DNA of 61,877 nucleotides, taken from the NCBI GenBank assembly GCA_903922735.1, contig CAIXUZ010000064.1:1-61877 (forward strand). Reading direction: 5' to 3'. The notes beneath the pieces are model-generated. The model was not told the DNA's origin. It was given only the letters and a program-made list of their open reading frames with translations, and ran no database searches. The stretch is from an uncultured Verrucomicrobia subdivision 3 bacterium (GTDB lineage Bacteria > Verrucomicrobiota > Verrucomicrobiia > Limisphaerales > UBA11358). A program made the translations under genes and the position numbers. Below are positions 53,355 to 61,173 of this stretch, piece after piece (positions within the stretch are counted from its first letter, which is position 1; every line of letters starts with the position of its first letter).

Positions 53355-53381
53355 TCGGTTCCGCACTGAAGTTGGAACCGA
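53355..53381 (+). promoter_or_regulatory. Hairpin before rpsH
   Basis: A perfect 8-bp stem, TCGGTTCC at 53355-53362 with GGAACCGA at 53374-53381, and an 11-base loop. It stands in the 74-base gap between rpsN and rpsH and is followed by an A-rich leader, not a T run. It could be an autoregulatory site for S8, the known regulator of spc operons in enterobacteria, but position is the only support. Confidence 0.45.
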
Positions 53382-53408
53382 AACGCAGGACGAAAACAAA
53401 AAGTAAAA

Positions 53409-53795
53409 ATGAGCGATCCGATTTCTGACATGTTGACGCGCATCCGCAACGCGGGCGCCGCCCAATTGCCCGTGGTGAAGCTGCCGCATTCCCGCATCAA
53501 GGAAAGCGTGGCGAAAGTTTTGAAGACCCAGGGTTACGTCGCCGAAGTTTCGGTGGAAGGCGATGTCAAGAAGACCCTCTCGATCAGCCTGAAATTCAAC
53601 GGCAAGAAAAGCGTCATAGAGGGTCTCAAGCGCGTGAGCAAACCCGGTTTGCGCCGTTACGTTGGCGCGACGGAAATCCCCCGCGTGCGCGGCGGTCTGG
53701 GCGTGGCGATTGTCTCGACCTCGGAAGGTCTGTTGACCGACCAGCAGGCCCGGAAGAAAAACCTCGGCGGAGAACTCCTCTGCTACATCTGGTAA
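53409..53795 (+). CDS. rpsH: 30S ribosomal protein S8
   Basis: 128 residues. Starts MSDPISDMLTRIRNAGAAQ with KLPHSRIKESVAKVLKTQGY. The C-terminal half RRYVGATEIPRVRGGLGVAIVSTSEGLLTDQQARK is the rRNA-binding part. It binds the central domain of 16S rRNA and represses spc operon translation in E. coli. Preceded by the AAAAAGTAAAA leader. Confidence 0.97.
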   Translation: MSDPISDMLTRIRNAGAAQLPVVKLPHSRIKESVAKVLKTQGYVAEVSVEGDVKKTLSISLKFNGKKSVIEGLKRVSKPGLRRYVGATEIPRVRGGLGVAIVSTSEGLLTDQQARKKNLGGELLCYIW

Positions 53796-53802
53796 TATTT
53801 TT

Positions 53803-54339
53803 ATGTCTCGTATTGGAAAACAGCCGATTGTCATTCCCGCCAAGGTCAAGGTGGATGTGAAAGGGCAAAAAGTTTCTGTCGAAGGACCCAAGGGCAAGCT
53901 CGCTTGGGAATTGCCCCGGCGCACCAGCCTCAAAGTGGAAGGCGACAAGATTGTCGTGAGCCGCGCGGGTGAAGACGCGCAATCCAAGGCGCTGCACGGC
54001 TTGAGCCGCGCGCTGGTCAATAACATGGTCAAGGGCGTTTCCGAAGGCTACGTCAAGAAGCTGGAAATCCAGGGCGTCGGCTTCAAGGCGGCCGTCAACG
54101 GCAAGGTCGTGAACCTGGCGCTCGGCTATTCGCATCCGATCAATTACAGCATTCCCGACCAGATCAAAGTCACCGTCGACGAAAACACCAAGATTACGAT
54201 TGAAGGGCCGGATAAGATGATGGTGGGCAAGGTGGCCTCCGAGATCCGCGCCTACTATCCGCCCGAACCTTACAAGGGCAAGGGCGTCCGTTACGCCGGC
54301 GAACATGTCCAGCGCAAGGAAGGCAAGACCGTCCAATAA
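53803..54339 (+). CDS. rplF: 50S ribosomal protein L6
   Basis: 178 residues, normal for the duplicated-fold L6. It starts MSRIGKQPIVIPAKVKVDVK and contains VSEGYVKKLEIQGVGFKAAV and the final PEPYKGKGVRYAGEHVQRKEGKT. It binds near the sarcin-ricin loop. Begins 7 bases after rpsH. Confidence 0.97.
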   Translation: MSRIGKQPIVIPAKVKVDVKGQKVSVEGPKGKLAWELPRRTSLKVEGDKIVVSRAGEDAQSKALHGLSRALVNNMVKGVSEGYVKKLEIQGVGFKAAVNGKVVNLALGYSHPINYSIPDQIKVTVDENTKITIEGPDKMMVGKVASEIRAYYPPEPYKGKGVRYAGEHVQRKEGKTVQ

Positions 54340-54347
54340 TAATTTTA

Positions 54348-54369
54348 GTTCACGGCCAAGACCGTGAAC
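54348..54369 (+). promoter_or_regulatory. Hairpin before rplR (similar to one before rplE)
   Basis: GTTCACGG at 54348-54355 pairs perfectly with CCGTGAAC at 54362-54369 around the 6-base loop CCAAGA. It ends 8 bases before the rplR start. It shares the TCACGGCC...CCGTGA frame with the hairpin before rplE. L18 and L5 are both 5S rRNA-binding proteins. Confidence 0.5.
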
Positions 54370-54377
54370 CCACTGAG

Positions 54378-54743
54378 ATGAGAACTGAAAAGAAACAAAA
54401 ATTGAAGCAGCTCCGCCGCTGGCGCATTCGCAAGAAAGTCACCGGCACCGCCGCCCGTCCGCGTATGAGCGTCTGCTTCACCAACGAAAACATTCATGTC
54501 CAGTTCATTGACGACGTTGTCAGCCAGACGCTGGCGGCGATTTCGACGGTGAGCAAAAGCACGCCTGATCGCGAAAAACTCGCGGCGAACGTGGCCAGCG
54601 CCAAGACCGTGGGCGCGCTCGCGGCCAAGGCGGCGATGGATAAGGGCATCAAAGCGGTCGTGTTTGACCGTGGCGGCAACCGTTTTAACGGCAAGGTCAA
54701 GGCGCTGGCGGATGCCGCGCGTGAAGCCGGACTGCAATTTTAA
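54378..54743 (+). CDS. rplR: 50S ribosomal protein L18
   Basis: 121 residues. Blocks: RRWRIRKKVTGTAARPRMSV, NENIHVQFIDDVVSQTLAAIST, and KAVVFDRGGNRFNGKVKALADAAREAGLQF at the end, which is the classical L18 C-terminus. It binds 5S rRNA and brings it to the large subunit. The start is preceded by the hairpin just described, with no Shine-Dalgarno. Confidence 0.97.
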   Translation: MRTEKKQKLKQLRRWRIRKKVTGTAARPRMSVCFTNENIHVQFIDDVVSQTLAAISTVSKSTPDREKLAANVASAKTVGALAAKAAMDKGIKAVVFDRGGNRFNGKVKALADAAREAGLQF

Positions 54744-54763
54744 CCTGAACCGGAGAATTTATC

Positions 54764-55429
54764 GTGGCTGAAACTGAAAATATTCCTAGTGGCGAACAAC
54801 AACCGCAGCCGGTGGCGCAAGCGCCGGCGCCGGAAGCCAAGCGTGATTTCCGCGACCAGCGCGGCGGTCAGCGCGGCCGTGGCGGTCGTCCGGGCGGCCG
54901 TCGGCCGTCCGACGACAAGGGCGGCGATGACCTCGCGGAAAAAGTGGTCTTTATCAACCGCTCCTCCAAAGTCGTCAAAGGCGGCCGCCGTTTCAAATTC
55001 AGCGCGCTCGTCGTGGTCGGCGATAAGAAGGGCCGCGTCGGCATGGCGCTCGGCAAGGCCGCGGAAGTGGCGGACGCCATCAAGCGCGGCGGCGAACTCG
55101 CCCGCGCCAAGATGCAGTCGGTGTCGCTGAAAGACGCGACCATCCCGCACGAAATTTATTCCACCTACGGCGGCGCCAAGATTCTGCTGCGCCCCGCCTC
55201 GCCCGGCACGGGCATCATCGCCGGCAAGACGGTTCGCGCCGTTTTGGAATCCGCCGGGGTGAAGGACATTTTGACGAAATCGCTCGGTTCCAAGAACGCG
55301 GCGAACGTCGTGAAAGCCACGCTCAATGGATTGCTGTCGCTGCGCACCCGCGAGCAGATTTACCAGGGCCGTGGTTTGGAAATCAAAAAAGTGGCGGCCC
55401 CGAAAGCCCCTGAAGCGGTGGCGGCTTAA
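54764..55429 (+). CDS. rpsE: 30S ribosomal protein S5 with long RGG-rich N-terminus
   Basis: 221 residues, against about 166 in E. coli. The GTG at 54764 follows CGGAG and gives a first 55-residue extension rich in Pro, Gln, Arg and Gly (RDQRGGQRGRGGRPGGRR). The S5 body then begins LAEKVVFINRSSKVVKGGRRF and includes SALVVVGDKKGRVGMALGKA. It contributes to decoding accuracy and mRNA unwinding. rpmD (L30) is expected after rpsE in many genomes but is absent: rplO follows 11 bases later. Confidence 0.96.
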   Translation: MAETENIPSGEQQPQPVAQAPAPEAKRDFRDQRGGQRGRGGRPGGRRPSDDKGGDDLAEKVVFINRSSKVVKGGRRFKFSALVVVGDKKGRVGMALGKAAEVADAIKRGGELARAKMQSVSLKDATIPHEIYSTYGGAKILLRPASPGTGIIAGKTVRAVLESAGVKDILTKSLGSKNAANVVKATLNGLLSLRTREQIYQGRGLEIKKVAAPKAPEAVAA

Positions 55430-55440
55430 CCTGAAATTTT

Positions 55441-55914
55441 ATGCGACTGCACAATCTTAAACCCCGTCCCGGCTCCAAACACCGTCGCAAACGGCTCGGT
55501 CAGGGCGAATCCAGCGGCCGTGGCAAAACTGCCGGTCGCGGTGGCAAAGGCCAGACGGCTCGCTCCGGCAGCAGCATCCGCATCGGTTTCGAAGGCGGTC
55601 AGATGCCCCTCATGCGCCGTATCCCGAAACGCGGTTTCAACAACGCCCAGTTCACCACGGCTTACAGCCCGGTCAATGTCGGCGACCTGAACCAGTTTGA
55701 AAACGGCGCCCGGGTGGACGAAACCGCCTTGCGCTCCGTCGGCCTGGCCAACGGTCCCGTGCTCGGCATCAAGCTTCTCGCCACCGGCGAACTCACCAAA
55801 AAATTGACGGTGGTCGTCAGCGCCATCAGCGCCTCGGCCCGGACGAAAATCGAAGCCAAGGGCGGCTCGGTGGAAATCGTCGTCAAAAAATCGGCGGCTC
55901 CGGCCAAAAAATAA
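55441..55914 (+). CDS. rplO: 50S ribosomal protein L15
   Basis: 157 residues. The family signature MRLHNLKPRPGSKHRRKRLG with RGKTAGRGGKGQTARSG, and the core RRIPKRGFNNAQFTTAYSPVNV, are clear. The C-terminus SAISASARTKIEAKGGSVEIV is standard. It binds 23S rRNA at a late assembly stage. Directly upstream of secY. Confidence 0.96.
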   Translation: MRLHNLKPRPGSKHRRKRLGQGESSGRGKTAGRGGKGQTARSGSSIRIGFEGGQMPLMRRIPKRGFNNAQFTTAYSPVNVGDLNQFENGARVDETALRSVGLANGPVLGIKLLATGELTKKLTVVVSAISASARTKIEAKGGSVEIVVKKSAAPAKK

Positions 55915-55926
55915 TTCGGCTGAAGC

Positions 55927-57315
55927 ATGTTTCGCTCCATCGCCAGCACCCTCGGTAATTGTTTCAAGATTCCGGAATTAAAATCCCGGATTTTGTTTAC
56001 GCTTGGTTTGTTGGCGGTCGTCCGCTTGCTGTCCGTCATCCGCATTCCCGGTTTGAATGGCGCGGCGCTTTCCGAATACTTTGCCAGGCAGCAGGGCGAG
56101 GGCGGGTTGCTCGGCATGTATAACACCTTTGCCGGCGGCGCGTTTGAGCATTGCGCCATCGGTTCGTTGGGCATCATGCCCTACATTAGCGCCACCATCA
56201 TCATTCAGCTGCTCACGGCCGTCATCCCGCGTTTGAGCAAAATGGTGCGCGAAGAAGGCGGTCGCACGAAGATCATTCAATACGGACGTTATCTCACGGT
56301 GCTGTTGTGCATCGGTCAGGGTGTTTATTTTGCCAACAACTGGGCGCACCCTGAAACCGTGTTCCGCGGCTTTCAGGGCAATTTGGTGCTCATTGAAAAT
56401 CACTACTGGTATCTGACGCAGGCGGTGCTGGTGATGACGGCGGGCACGATGCTGCTGATGTGGCTGGGCGAGCAGATCACCGAACGCGGCATTGGCAACG
56501 GCGTCTCCCTGGTCATCACGGTCGGCATCCTGGCGCGGTTGCCGCGCGCGGTGACGGCGTTGAAGGATATGTTTTTCCCGGCGGGCGGTTCGGAAATGCA
56601 GCAGTACCATTTTGCCGGCTCCGGCTTGATGCTGCTCTTGCTCCTGGTGCTGGTCATCGGCGGGGTCATCGCCATCACCCAGGCGCAGCGGAAAATTCCC
56701 GTGCAATACGCCCAGCGTGCGGTCGGCCGTAAGATGTATGCGGGCGGCACCTCCTTCATGCCGTTGCGCGTGAATTACGCGGGCGTCATGCCCATCATTT
56801 TCGCCCAGTCCATTTTGATGTTTCCGCAGCCGGTCTGCAGCTGGCTGGCGCAGCACGCCCCGGGATTCATGCGCGATCCCTTCCAGTGGCTGAATTTGCA
56901 GCTGGGTTACGGCTCCGGCATTTATCTCACGATTTACTCGCTGATGATTTTGTTCTTCTCGTATTTCTGGGTGGCCACCCAGTTTAACGAAATCCAGATT
57001 GCCGACGATTTGAAGAAGAACGGCGGCTACATTCCCGGCGTCCGGCCGGGGCAGGGCACGAGCGATTATCTCCACAATGCCATGAGCCGGATCACGCTGG
57101 CGGGCGCGATTTTCCTGACCGTCATCGCGACGATTCCCATCATTTTGGGCCGGAAGATGAACATTCCGCCGGATGTGGCCCAGTTTTTCGGCGGCACGAG
57201 TATTTTGATCGCGGTCGGCGTCTTGTTGGACACGATGCGTCAGGTGGAATCGCATTTGATGATGCGCCACTACGACGGCTTTTTGAAAAAGGGCAAGATC
57301 CGCGGCCGGTTCTGA
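55927..57315 (+). CDS. secY: Protein translocase subunit SecY
   Basis: 462 residues with ten membrane helices. Signature blocks are LGIMPYISATIIIQLLTAVIPRL (first SecY signature), TQAQRKIPVQYAQRAVG in the cytosolic loop, FMPLRVNYAGVMPIIFAQSI, and the C5 region IADDLKKNGGYIPGVRPGQGTSDYL, where the conserved Arg contacts SecA. It forms the channel for exported and membrane proteins. Unlike many genomes, adk does not follow; map starts 5 bases after the stop. Confidence 0.97.
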   Translation: MFRSIASTLGNCFKIPELKSRILFTLGLLAVVRLLSVIRIPGLNGAALSEYFARQQGEGGLLGMYNTFAGGAFEHCAIGSLGIMPYISATIIIQLLTAVIPRLSKMVREEGGRTKIIQYGRYLTVLLCIGQGVYFANNWAHPETVFRGFQGNLVLIENHYWYLTQAVLVMTAGTMLLMWLGEQITERGIGNGVSLVITVGILARLPRAVTALKDMFFPAGGSEMQQYHFAGSGLMLLLLLVLVIGGVIAITQAQRKIPVQYAQRAVGRKMYAGGTSFMPLRVNYAGVMPIIFAQSILMFPQPVCSWLAQHAPGFMRDPFQWLNLQLGYGSGIYLTIYSLMILFFSYFWVATQFNEIQIADDLKKNGGYIPGVRPGQGTSDYLHNAMSRITLAGAIFLTVIATIPIILGRKMNIPPDVAQFFGGTSILIAVGVLLDTMRQVESHLMMRHYDGFLKKGKIRGRF

Positions 57316-57319
57316 TGTT

Positions 57320-58102
57320 GTGGCTGGGATAAAGCTCAAGTCAGCGGACGATTTGAAGTTGATGCGTCCGGCCGGTTGGGTGGCGGGAAAAGTATTGGAC
57401 GAGATTGCGGCGTTCATTCAGCCCGGCCTCACCACGCGGCAGATTGATGATTTTGCGGCGGCGCGGATCAAGAGTTACGACGCGAAGAGCGCGTTTCTCG
57501 GGTATCGGAAGTTTCCGGCCCATACGTGTCTGTCGGTGAACGACGAAGTGGTTCACGGGATCGCGTCGGAGCGCGAATTGAAATTTGGCGACCTTGTCAG
57601 CGTGGATGTTGGCGTGTTGCATAAGGGTTTTATCGGTGACACCGCCCGGACCGTGGCGGTGGGCGGATGCGGCGTCGCGGCGCAACGGTTGCTGGACGTG
57701 ACGGAGCAGTCGCTCTACTTGGGCATCGCGCAGGCGAGGCCGGGAAACCGCGTGCTGGATATTTCGCTGGCGGTTCAGCGGTATGTCGAGGCGAATGGAT
57801 TTAGCGTGGTGCGTGAATTTGTCGGCCACGGGGTTGGCCGGTCCATGCACGAAGAGCCGCAGGTGCCGAATTTTGACGAGGGCCGGAAGCACTCGCCGAA
57901 GTTGAAGCCGGGCATGACGATTGCCATCGAGCCGATGGTGAACGCGGGCCGGGCGGCCGTAAAAATCCTGAAAGACGGCTGGACAGTGGTGACGCAAGAT
58001 GGTTCACTATCTGCCCATTTTGAGCATACCGTCCTCGTTACGGGCGGCGAACCGGAGATTTTGACATGGGCGAAGATGCCTTCCGCGTCGCTGCCCGCGT
58101 GA
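57320..58102 (+). CDS. map: Methionine aminopeptidase, type I
   Basis: 260 residues. It starts with GTG at 57320 (MAGIKLKSADDLKLMRPAGW). The five metal ligands are visible: DVGVLHKGFIGDTART (two Asp), EFVGHGVGRSMHEEPQ (His), IAIEPM (Glu) and HFEHTVLVT (Glu). The substrate His lies in FPAHTCLSVNDEVVHGI. It removes the initiator Met from nascent proteins. Its last 37 bases overlap infA in another frame. Confidence 0.96.
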   Translation: MAGIKLKSADDLKLMRPAGWVAGKVLDEIAAFIQPGLTTRQIDDFAAARIKSYDAKSAFLGYRKFPAHTCLSVNDEVVHGIASERELKFGDLVSVDVGVLHKGFIGDTARTVAVGGCGVAAQRLLDVTEQSLYLGIAQARPGNRVLDISLAVQRYVEANGFSVVREFVGHGVGRSMHEEPQVPNFDEGRKHSPKLKPGMTIAIEPMVNAGRAAVKILKDGWTVVTQDGSLSAHFEHTVLVTGGEPEILTWAKMPSASLPA

Positions 58103-58287
58103 TTGCAGCGCTGCCCAATGGCACGTTTTGCGCGGAGCTCGGCAATGGCCACCGCCTGACGGCGTTTGTGGCCGGGCGGGACAAAAAGAATTTTGCCGGC
58201 GCGATCGCCGGTGACAAAGTAAAGTTACAATTGACGCCTTACGACTTGAGCGTGGGGCGTATTTTAGTCGAAACGAAAAAGATTTAA
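58066..58287 (+). CDS. infA: Translation initiation factor IF-1
   Basis: 73 residues, near the usual 72. The OB fold is recognisable: [20 protein letters not shown], the [24 protein letters not shown] stretch (as parts) and a short basic end. The N-terminus (GEDAFRVAA) is less conserved than in E. coli, but the C-terminal [12 protein letters not shown] is diagnostic. Its ATG lies 37 bases inside map, so translation is probably coupled. IF-1 occupies the A site during initiation. Confidence 0.9.
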   Translation: MGEDAFRVAARVIAALPNGTFCAELGNGHRLTAFVAGRDKKNFAGAIAGDKVKLQLTPYDLSVGRILVETKKI

Positions 58288-58289
58288 GC

Positions 58290-58403
58290 ATGAAAGTCAG
58301 AGCGTCAGTTAAAAAATTGTGTGAGCACTGCAAAATCGTGAAGCGGCGCGGAATCATCCGGGTCATTTGCACGAACAAACGCCACAAGCAACGTCAAGGT
58401 TAA
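58290..58403 (+). CDS. rpmJ: 50S ribosomal protein L36
   Basis: A 37-residue frame, [20 protein letters not shown], then ending [13 protein letters not shown]. It has the zinc-site pattern C-x2-C-x12-C-x4-H of the zinc-binding L36 form. Starts 2 bases after the infA stop and sits in the classical infA-rpmJ-rpsM order. Too short for most automatic gene tracks. Confidence 0.95.
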   Translation: MKVRASVKKLCEHCKIVKRRGIIRVICTNKRHKQRQG

Positions 58404-58413
58404 TTAAAAATTT

Positions 58414-58809
58414 ATGGCACGCATCATTGGTGTGGAAGTACCGCCCGGCAAGCGCATTGATATCGCGCTCCGCTACATTTACGGCATTGGCCCGGTCAAC
58501 GCGAAGGAGATCCTCGAGCGCGCGAACATTGACCCGTCCATCCGGGCCAAGGATTTGACCGAGGCTCAGCTCTCCCAGATCGTTCACGCGATTCAGGAGG
58601 GTAAATATGTCATCGAAGGCGACCTGCGCCGCGAGCTCGGCATGAACCTCAAGCGTCTGCAGGGCATCCGCTGCTACCGTGGCGTCCGCCACCAGCGCAG
58701 CCTGCCCGTGCGCGGCCAGCGCACGCAGACCAATGCCCGCACGCGCAAAGGTCCGCGCAAGACGGTCGGTGTGCAGCGCAATCCCAGTGCCAAGGCCGGT
58801 ATCCATTAA
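58414..58809 (+). CDS. rpsM: 30S ribosomal protein S13
   Basis: 131 residues, a little longer than the usual 118-126. Blocks: [40 protein letters not shown] and [30 protein letters not shown] (in parts). It contacts the P-site tRNA and the large subunit. Follows rpmJ by 10 bases with an AATTAAAAATTT leader. Confidence 0.97.
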   Translation: MARIIGVEVPPGKRIDIALRYIYGIGPVNAKEILERANIDPSIRAKDLTEAQLSQIVHAIQEGKYVIEGDLRRELGMNLKRLQGIRCYRGVRHQRSLPVRGQRTQTNARTRKGPRKTVGVQRNPSAKAGIH

Positions 58810-58824
58810 TAACTGAATTTCATT

Positions 58825-59418
58825 ATGTCCGAAGAAAAGAAAAAACCTGCCGCGCCGAAAAAAGAAAAAGTCGTGAAGGCGGATGCCGCCGCTGCCCCCG
58901 CCGCGCCCGCGGCCGAAGCCAAGCCGGCCAAGAAGGAAAAAGTGGCTGCGGCCCCCGCCGCCGATGCCGCCGCTCCGGCTGAGCCCGTGGTCATGGCCGC
59001 GCCGACCGCCGCCGAATTGCTCGGTGAAGATCCGAATGCCAAGAAAGTCGTCAAGGCCAAGCACGCCAAAAACATCGTTTCCGGCATCGCGAACATTCTC
59101 GCCACTTTCAACAACACGCAGGTCACCATCACCGACGCCCAGGGCAACCTCATCGGCTGGTCCACCGCCGGCCGCGTCGGTTTCAAGGGCTCGCGCAAAA
59201 GCACGGCTTACGCCGCGCAAATGGTCGCCCAGGACGCCGCCCGCCAGGCGATGGCGCACGGCATGAAGGAAGTGGAAATCCGCGTCAAGGGTCCCGGCTC
59301 CGGCCGTGAATCCGCCATCCGCGCCTTGCAGGCCATCGGTCTGGAAATCAGCACCATCAAAGATGTCACGCCGGTGCCGCACAACGGCTGCCGCCCGCGC
59401 AAAAAACGCCGCGTGTAA
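58825..59418 (+). CDS. rpsK: 30S ribosomal protein S11 with Ala/Lys/Pro-rich N-terminal extension
   Basis: 197 residues against about 129 normally. The first about 70 residues are low-complexity ([20 protein letters not shown] and similar), probably flexible and solvent-exposed. The S11 core then begins [20 protein letters not shown] with [40 protein letters not shown] and the end [10 protein letters not shown]. It binds the platform of the small subunit near the E site. Confidence 0.95.
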   Translation: MSEEKKKPAAPKKEKVVKADAAAAPAAPAAEAKPAKKEKVAAAPAADAAAPAEPVVMAAPTAAELLGEDPNAKKVVKAKHAKNIVSGIANILATFNNTQVTITDAQGNLIGWSTAGRVGFKGSRKSTAYAAQMVAQDAARQAMAHGMKEVEIRVKGPGSGRESAIRALQAIGLEISTIKDVTPVPHNGCRPRKKRRV

Positions 59419-59451
59419 TTCAACTCAATTTCAAATCTGAAATAAATATTT

Positions 59452-60060
59452 ATGGCTCGTTACACAGGTCCCCGCGTCCGCATCAGCCGCCGTTTCGGAA
59501 TTCCGATTTTCGGCCCCACGAAATATCTCGAACGCCGCAACTACGGTCCCGGCGTCCACGGCCCGAAGTCGCGTCGCAAGACCACCGAATACGGTGAGGG
59601 CTTGATCGAGAAGCAGAAGCTCCGTTATTTCTACGGGCTCATGGAGAAGCAGTTTCGCGGCGTCTACGAAAAGGCCAAGAACCGTCGCGGCGTCACCGGC
59701 GAGACCATGCTGCAGATTTTGGAAACGCGGCTGGACAACGTCGTCTACCAGCTCGGTTTCGGCAACACCCGCGCCGCCGCCCGCCAGATGGTCAATCACG
59801 GGCACATCCAGGTCAACGGCCGCAAGGCCGCCATTGCCTCGTTCGCCCTCAAGGTGAACGACGTCATCAGCGTCAAGAATCACAACGTCTCCAAGCAGCT
59901 CGCCACCAAGGGTCTCGAGGTTTCCGCGAGCCGCGCCGTCCCGGATTGGTTGTCCTTGAACAAGGAAGAGCTCAAGGGGGTCGTGATGCGCATTCCGACG
60001 CGCGACGAGATCCAGCCGATTGCCAATGAGCAGGCCGTGGTCGAATTTTATTCCCGCTAA
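59452..60060 (+). CDS. rpsD: 30S ribosomal protein S4
   Basis: 202 residues, normal. Starts MARYTGPRVRISRRFGIPIF, without the zinc-binding cysteines. The S4 RNA-binding domain lies near residues 92-155 (LDNVVYQLGFGNTRAAARQM, VNHGHIQVNGRKA). It nucleates 16S assembly and represses the alpha operon in E. coli. Confidence 0.97.
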   Translation: MARYTGPRVRISRRFGIPIFGPTKYLERRNYGPGVHGPKSRRKTTEYGEGLIEKQKLRYFYGLMEKQFRGVYEKAKNRRGVTGETMLQILETRLDNVVYQLGFGNTRAAARQMVNHGHIQVNGRKAAIASFALKVNDVISVKNHNVSKQLATKGLEVSASRAVPDWLSLNKEELKGVVMRIPTRDEIQPIANEQAVVEFYSR

Positions 60061-60076
60061 ACCGTAAACCAAAATA

Positions 60077-60139
60077 GACAATTACACGGGCTGTTCCGGC
60101 TGGGAATAAAATTGCCGGGGGAGCCAGATTAAAATTGTC
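60077..60139 (+). promoter_or_regulatory. Leader structure before rpoA
   Basis: In the 90-base gap before rpoA, GACAATT at 60077-60083 is complementary to AATTGTC at 60133-60139. The enclosed 49 bases contain G/C-rich patches that can pair among themselves. The right arm ends just before the ribosome-binding site of rpoA (AAAGGA at 60141-60146). Confidence 0.35.
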
Positions 60140-60150
60140 GAAAGGAAAAT

Positions 60151-61164
60151 ATGCCAGTTCGTTTAGGTCGTTTTGAAATGCCCAAGCGGTTGCAGAAGGA
60201 TGATGCTTCCGCCACCGAAACCTACGCCAAGTTTGTTGCCGATCCGTTTGAAACCGGTTACGGCCACACGATTGGCAACTCCCTCCGCCGCGTGCTGCTG
60301 TCCTCGCTCGAAGGCGCGGCCATCACCTCCCTGAAGGTGGACGGCGCGATGCATGAATTTGCCACGATTGACGGCGTCGCCGAAGACGTGACGGACATCG
60401 TCCTGAACCTGAAGAAGGTCAAGTTCAAAGCCCACACCCGCGACGAGCAGACGCTGTTGCTGTCGGTCAACAAGGAAGGCGCCGTTACGGCCGCCGACAT
60501 CCAGACCAACCAGAACATTGAGCTCGTCAATCCGACGCAGCACATCTGCACGCTGGACAAGAAGAAGAAATTTGAGATGGAGCTGACGGTCAAGGTCGGC
60601 CGCGGTTTCTGCCCGAGCGATGAAAACAAGAAGATCGGCCAGGCGATTGGCGTCGTGGCGATTGACTCCATTTTCTCGCCGGTCACCCGCGTCCGTTACG
60701 CGGTCGAAGCCGCGCGCGTCGGCAACCGCACCGATTACGACCGCCTGGTGCTCGAAGTTTGGACCGACGGCCGCATCACGCCCGACGACGCGTTGACCCA
60801 GGCCTCCGCCATTCTGGCCCATCACCTCGACGTGTTTGTCGGCTACGACAAAAACGCGGTTGAATTTGAAGAAGCCGCCGACAAGCAGGACGACGAGAAG
60901 GCCAAGCTCAAGAAATTGTTGAACATGAGCGTCAACGAAATCGAGCTGTCCGTCCGCGCCGCCAACTGCCTGAACAATGCGAACATCACCACCGTCGGCC
61001 AGCTCGCGCTGAAGACCGAGCAGGAGATGCTCAAGTATCGCAACTTCGGCAAGAAATCGCTGAACGAAATCAAAGACAAACTGACGTCGCTCAACCTCTC
61101 CCTCGGCATGAATTTCGAGCCGGGCCTGGTGGACGCGCCGAAGGAAGAAGTCAAAGCCAGCTAA
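60151..61164 (+). CDS. rpoA: DNA-directed RNA polymerase subunit alpha
   Basis: 337 residues. N-terminal dimerisation domain: FVADPFETGYGHTIGNSLRR, VLLSSLEGAAITSLKVDG, and the later VTRVRYAVEAARVGNRTDYDRLVLEVWTDG in parts. The C-terminal domain is LLNMSVNEIELSVRAANCLN with the DNA- and activator-binding Arg. One of the few genes here with a strong ribosome-binding site, GAAAGGAAAAT directly before ATG. Confidence 0.97.
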   Translation: MPVRLGRFEMPKRLQKDDASATETYAKFVADPFETGYGHTIGNSLRRVLLSSLEGAAITSLKVDGAMHEFATIDGVAEDVTDIVLNLKKVKFKAHTRDEQTLLLSVNKEGAVTAADIQTNQNIELVNPTQHICTLDKKKKFEMELTVKVGRGFCPSDENKKIGQAIGVVAIDSIFSPVTRVRYAVEAARVGNRTDYDRLVLEVWTDGRITPDDALTQASAILAHHLDVFVGYDKNAVEFEEAADKQDDEKAKLKKLLNMSVNEIELSVRAANCLNNANITTVGQLALKTEQEMLKYRNFGKKSLNEIKDKLTSLNLSLGMNFEPGLVDAPKEEVKAS

Positions 61165-61173
61165 GGAATTCCC

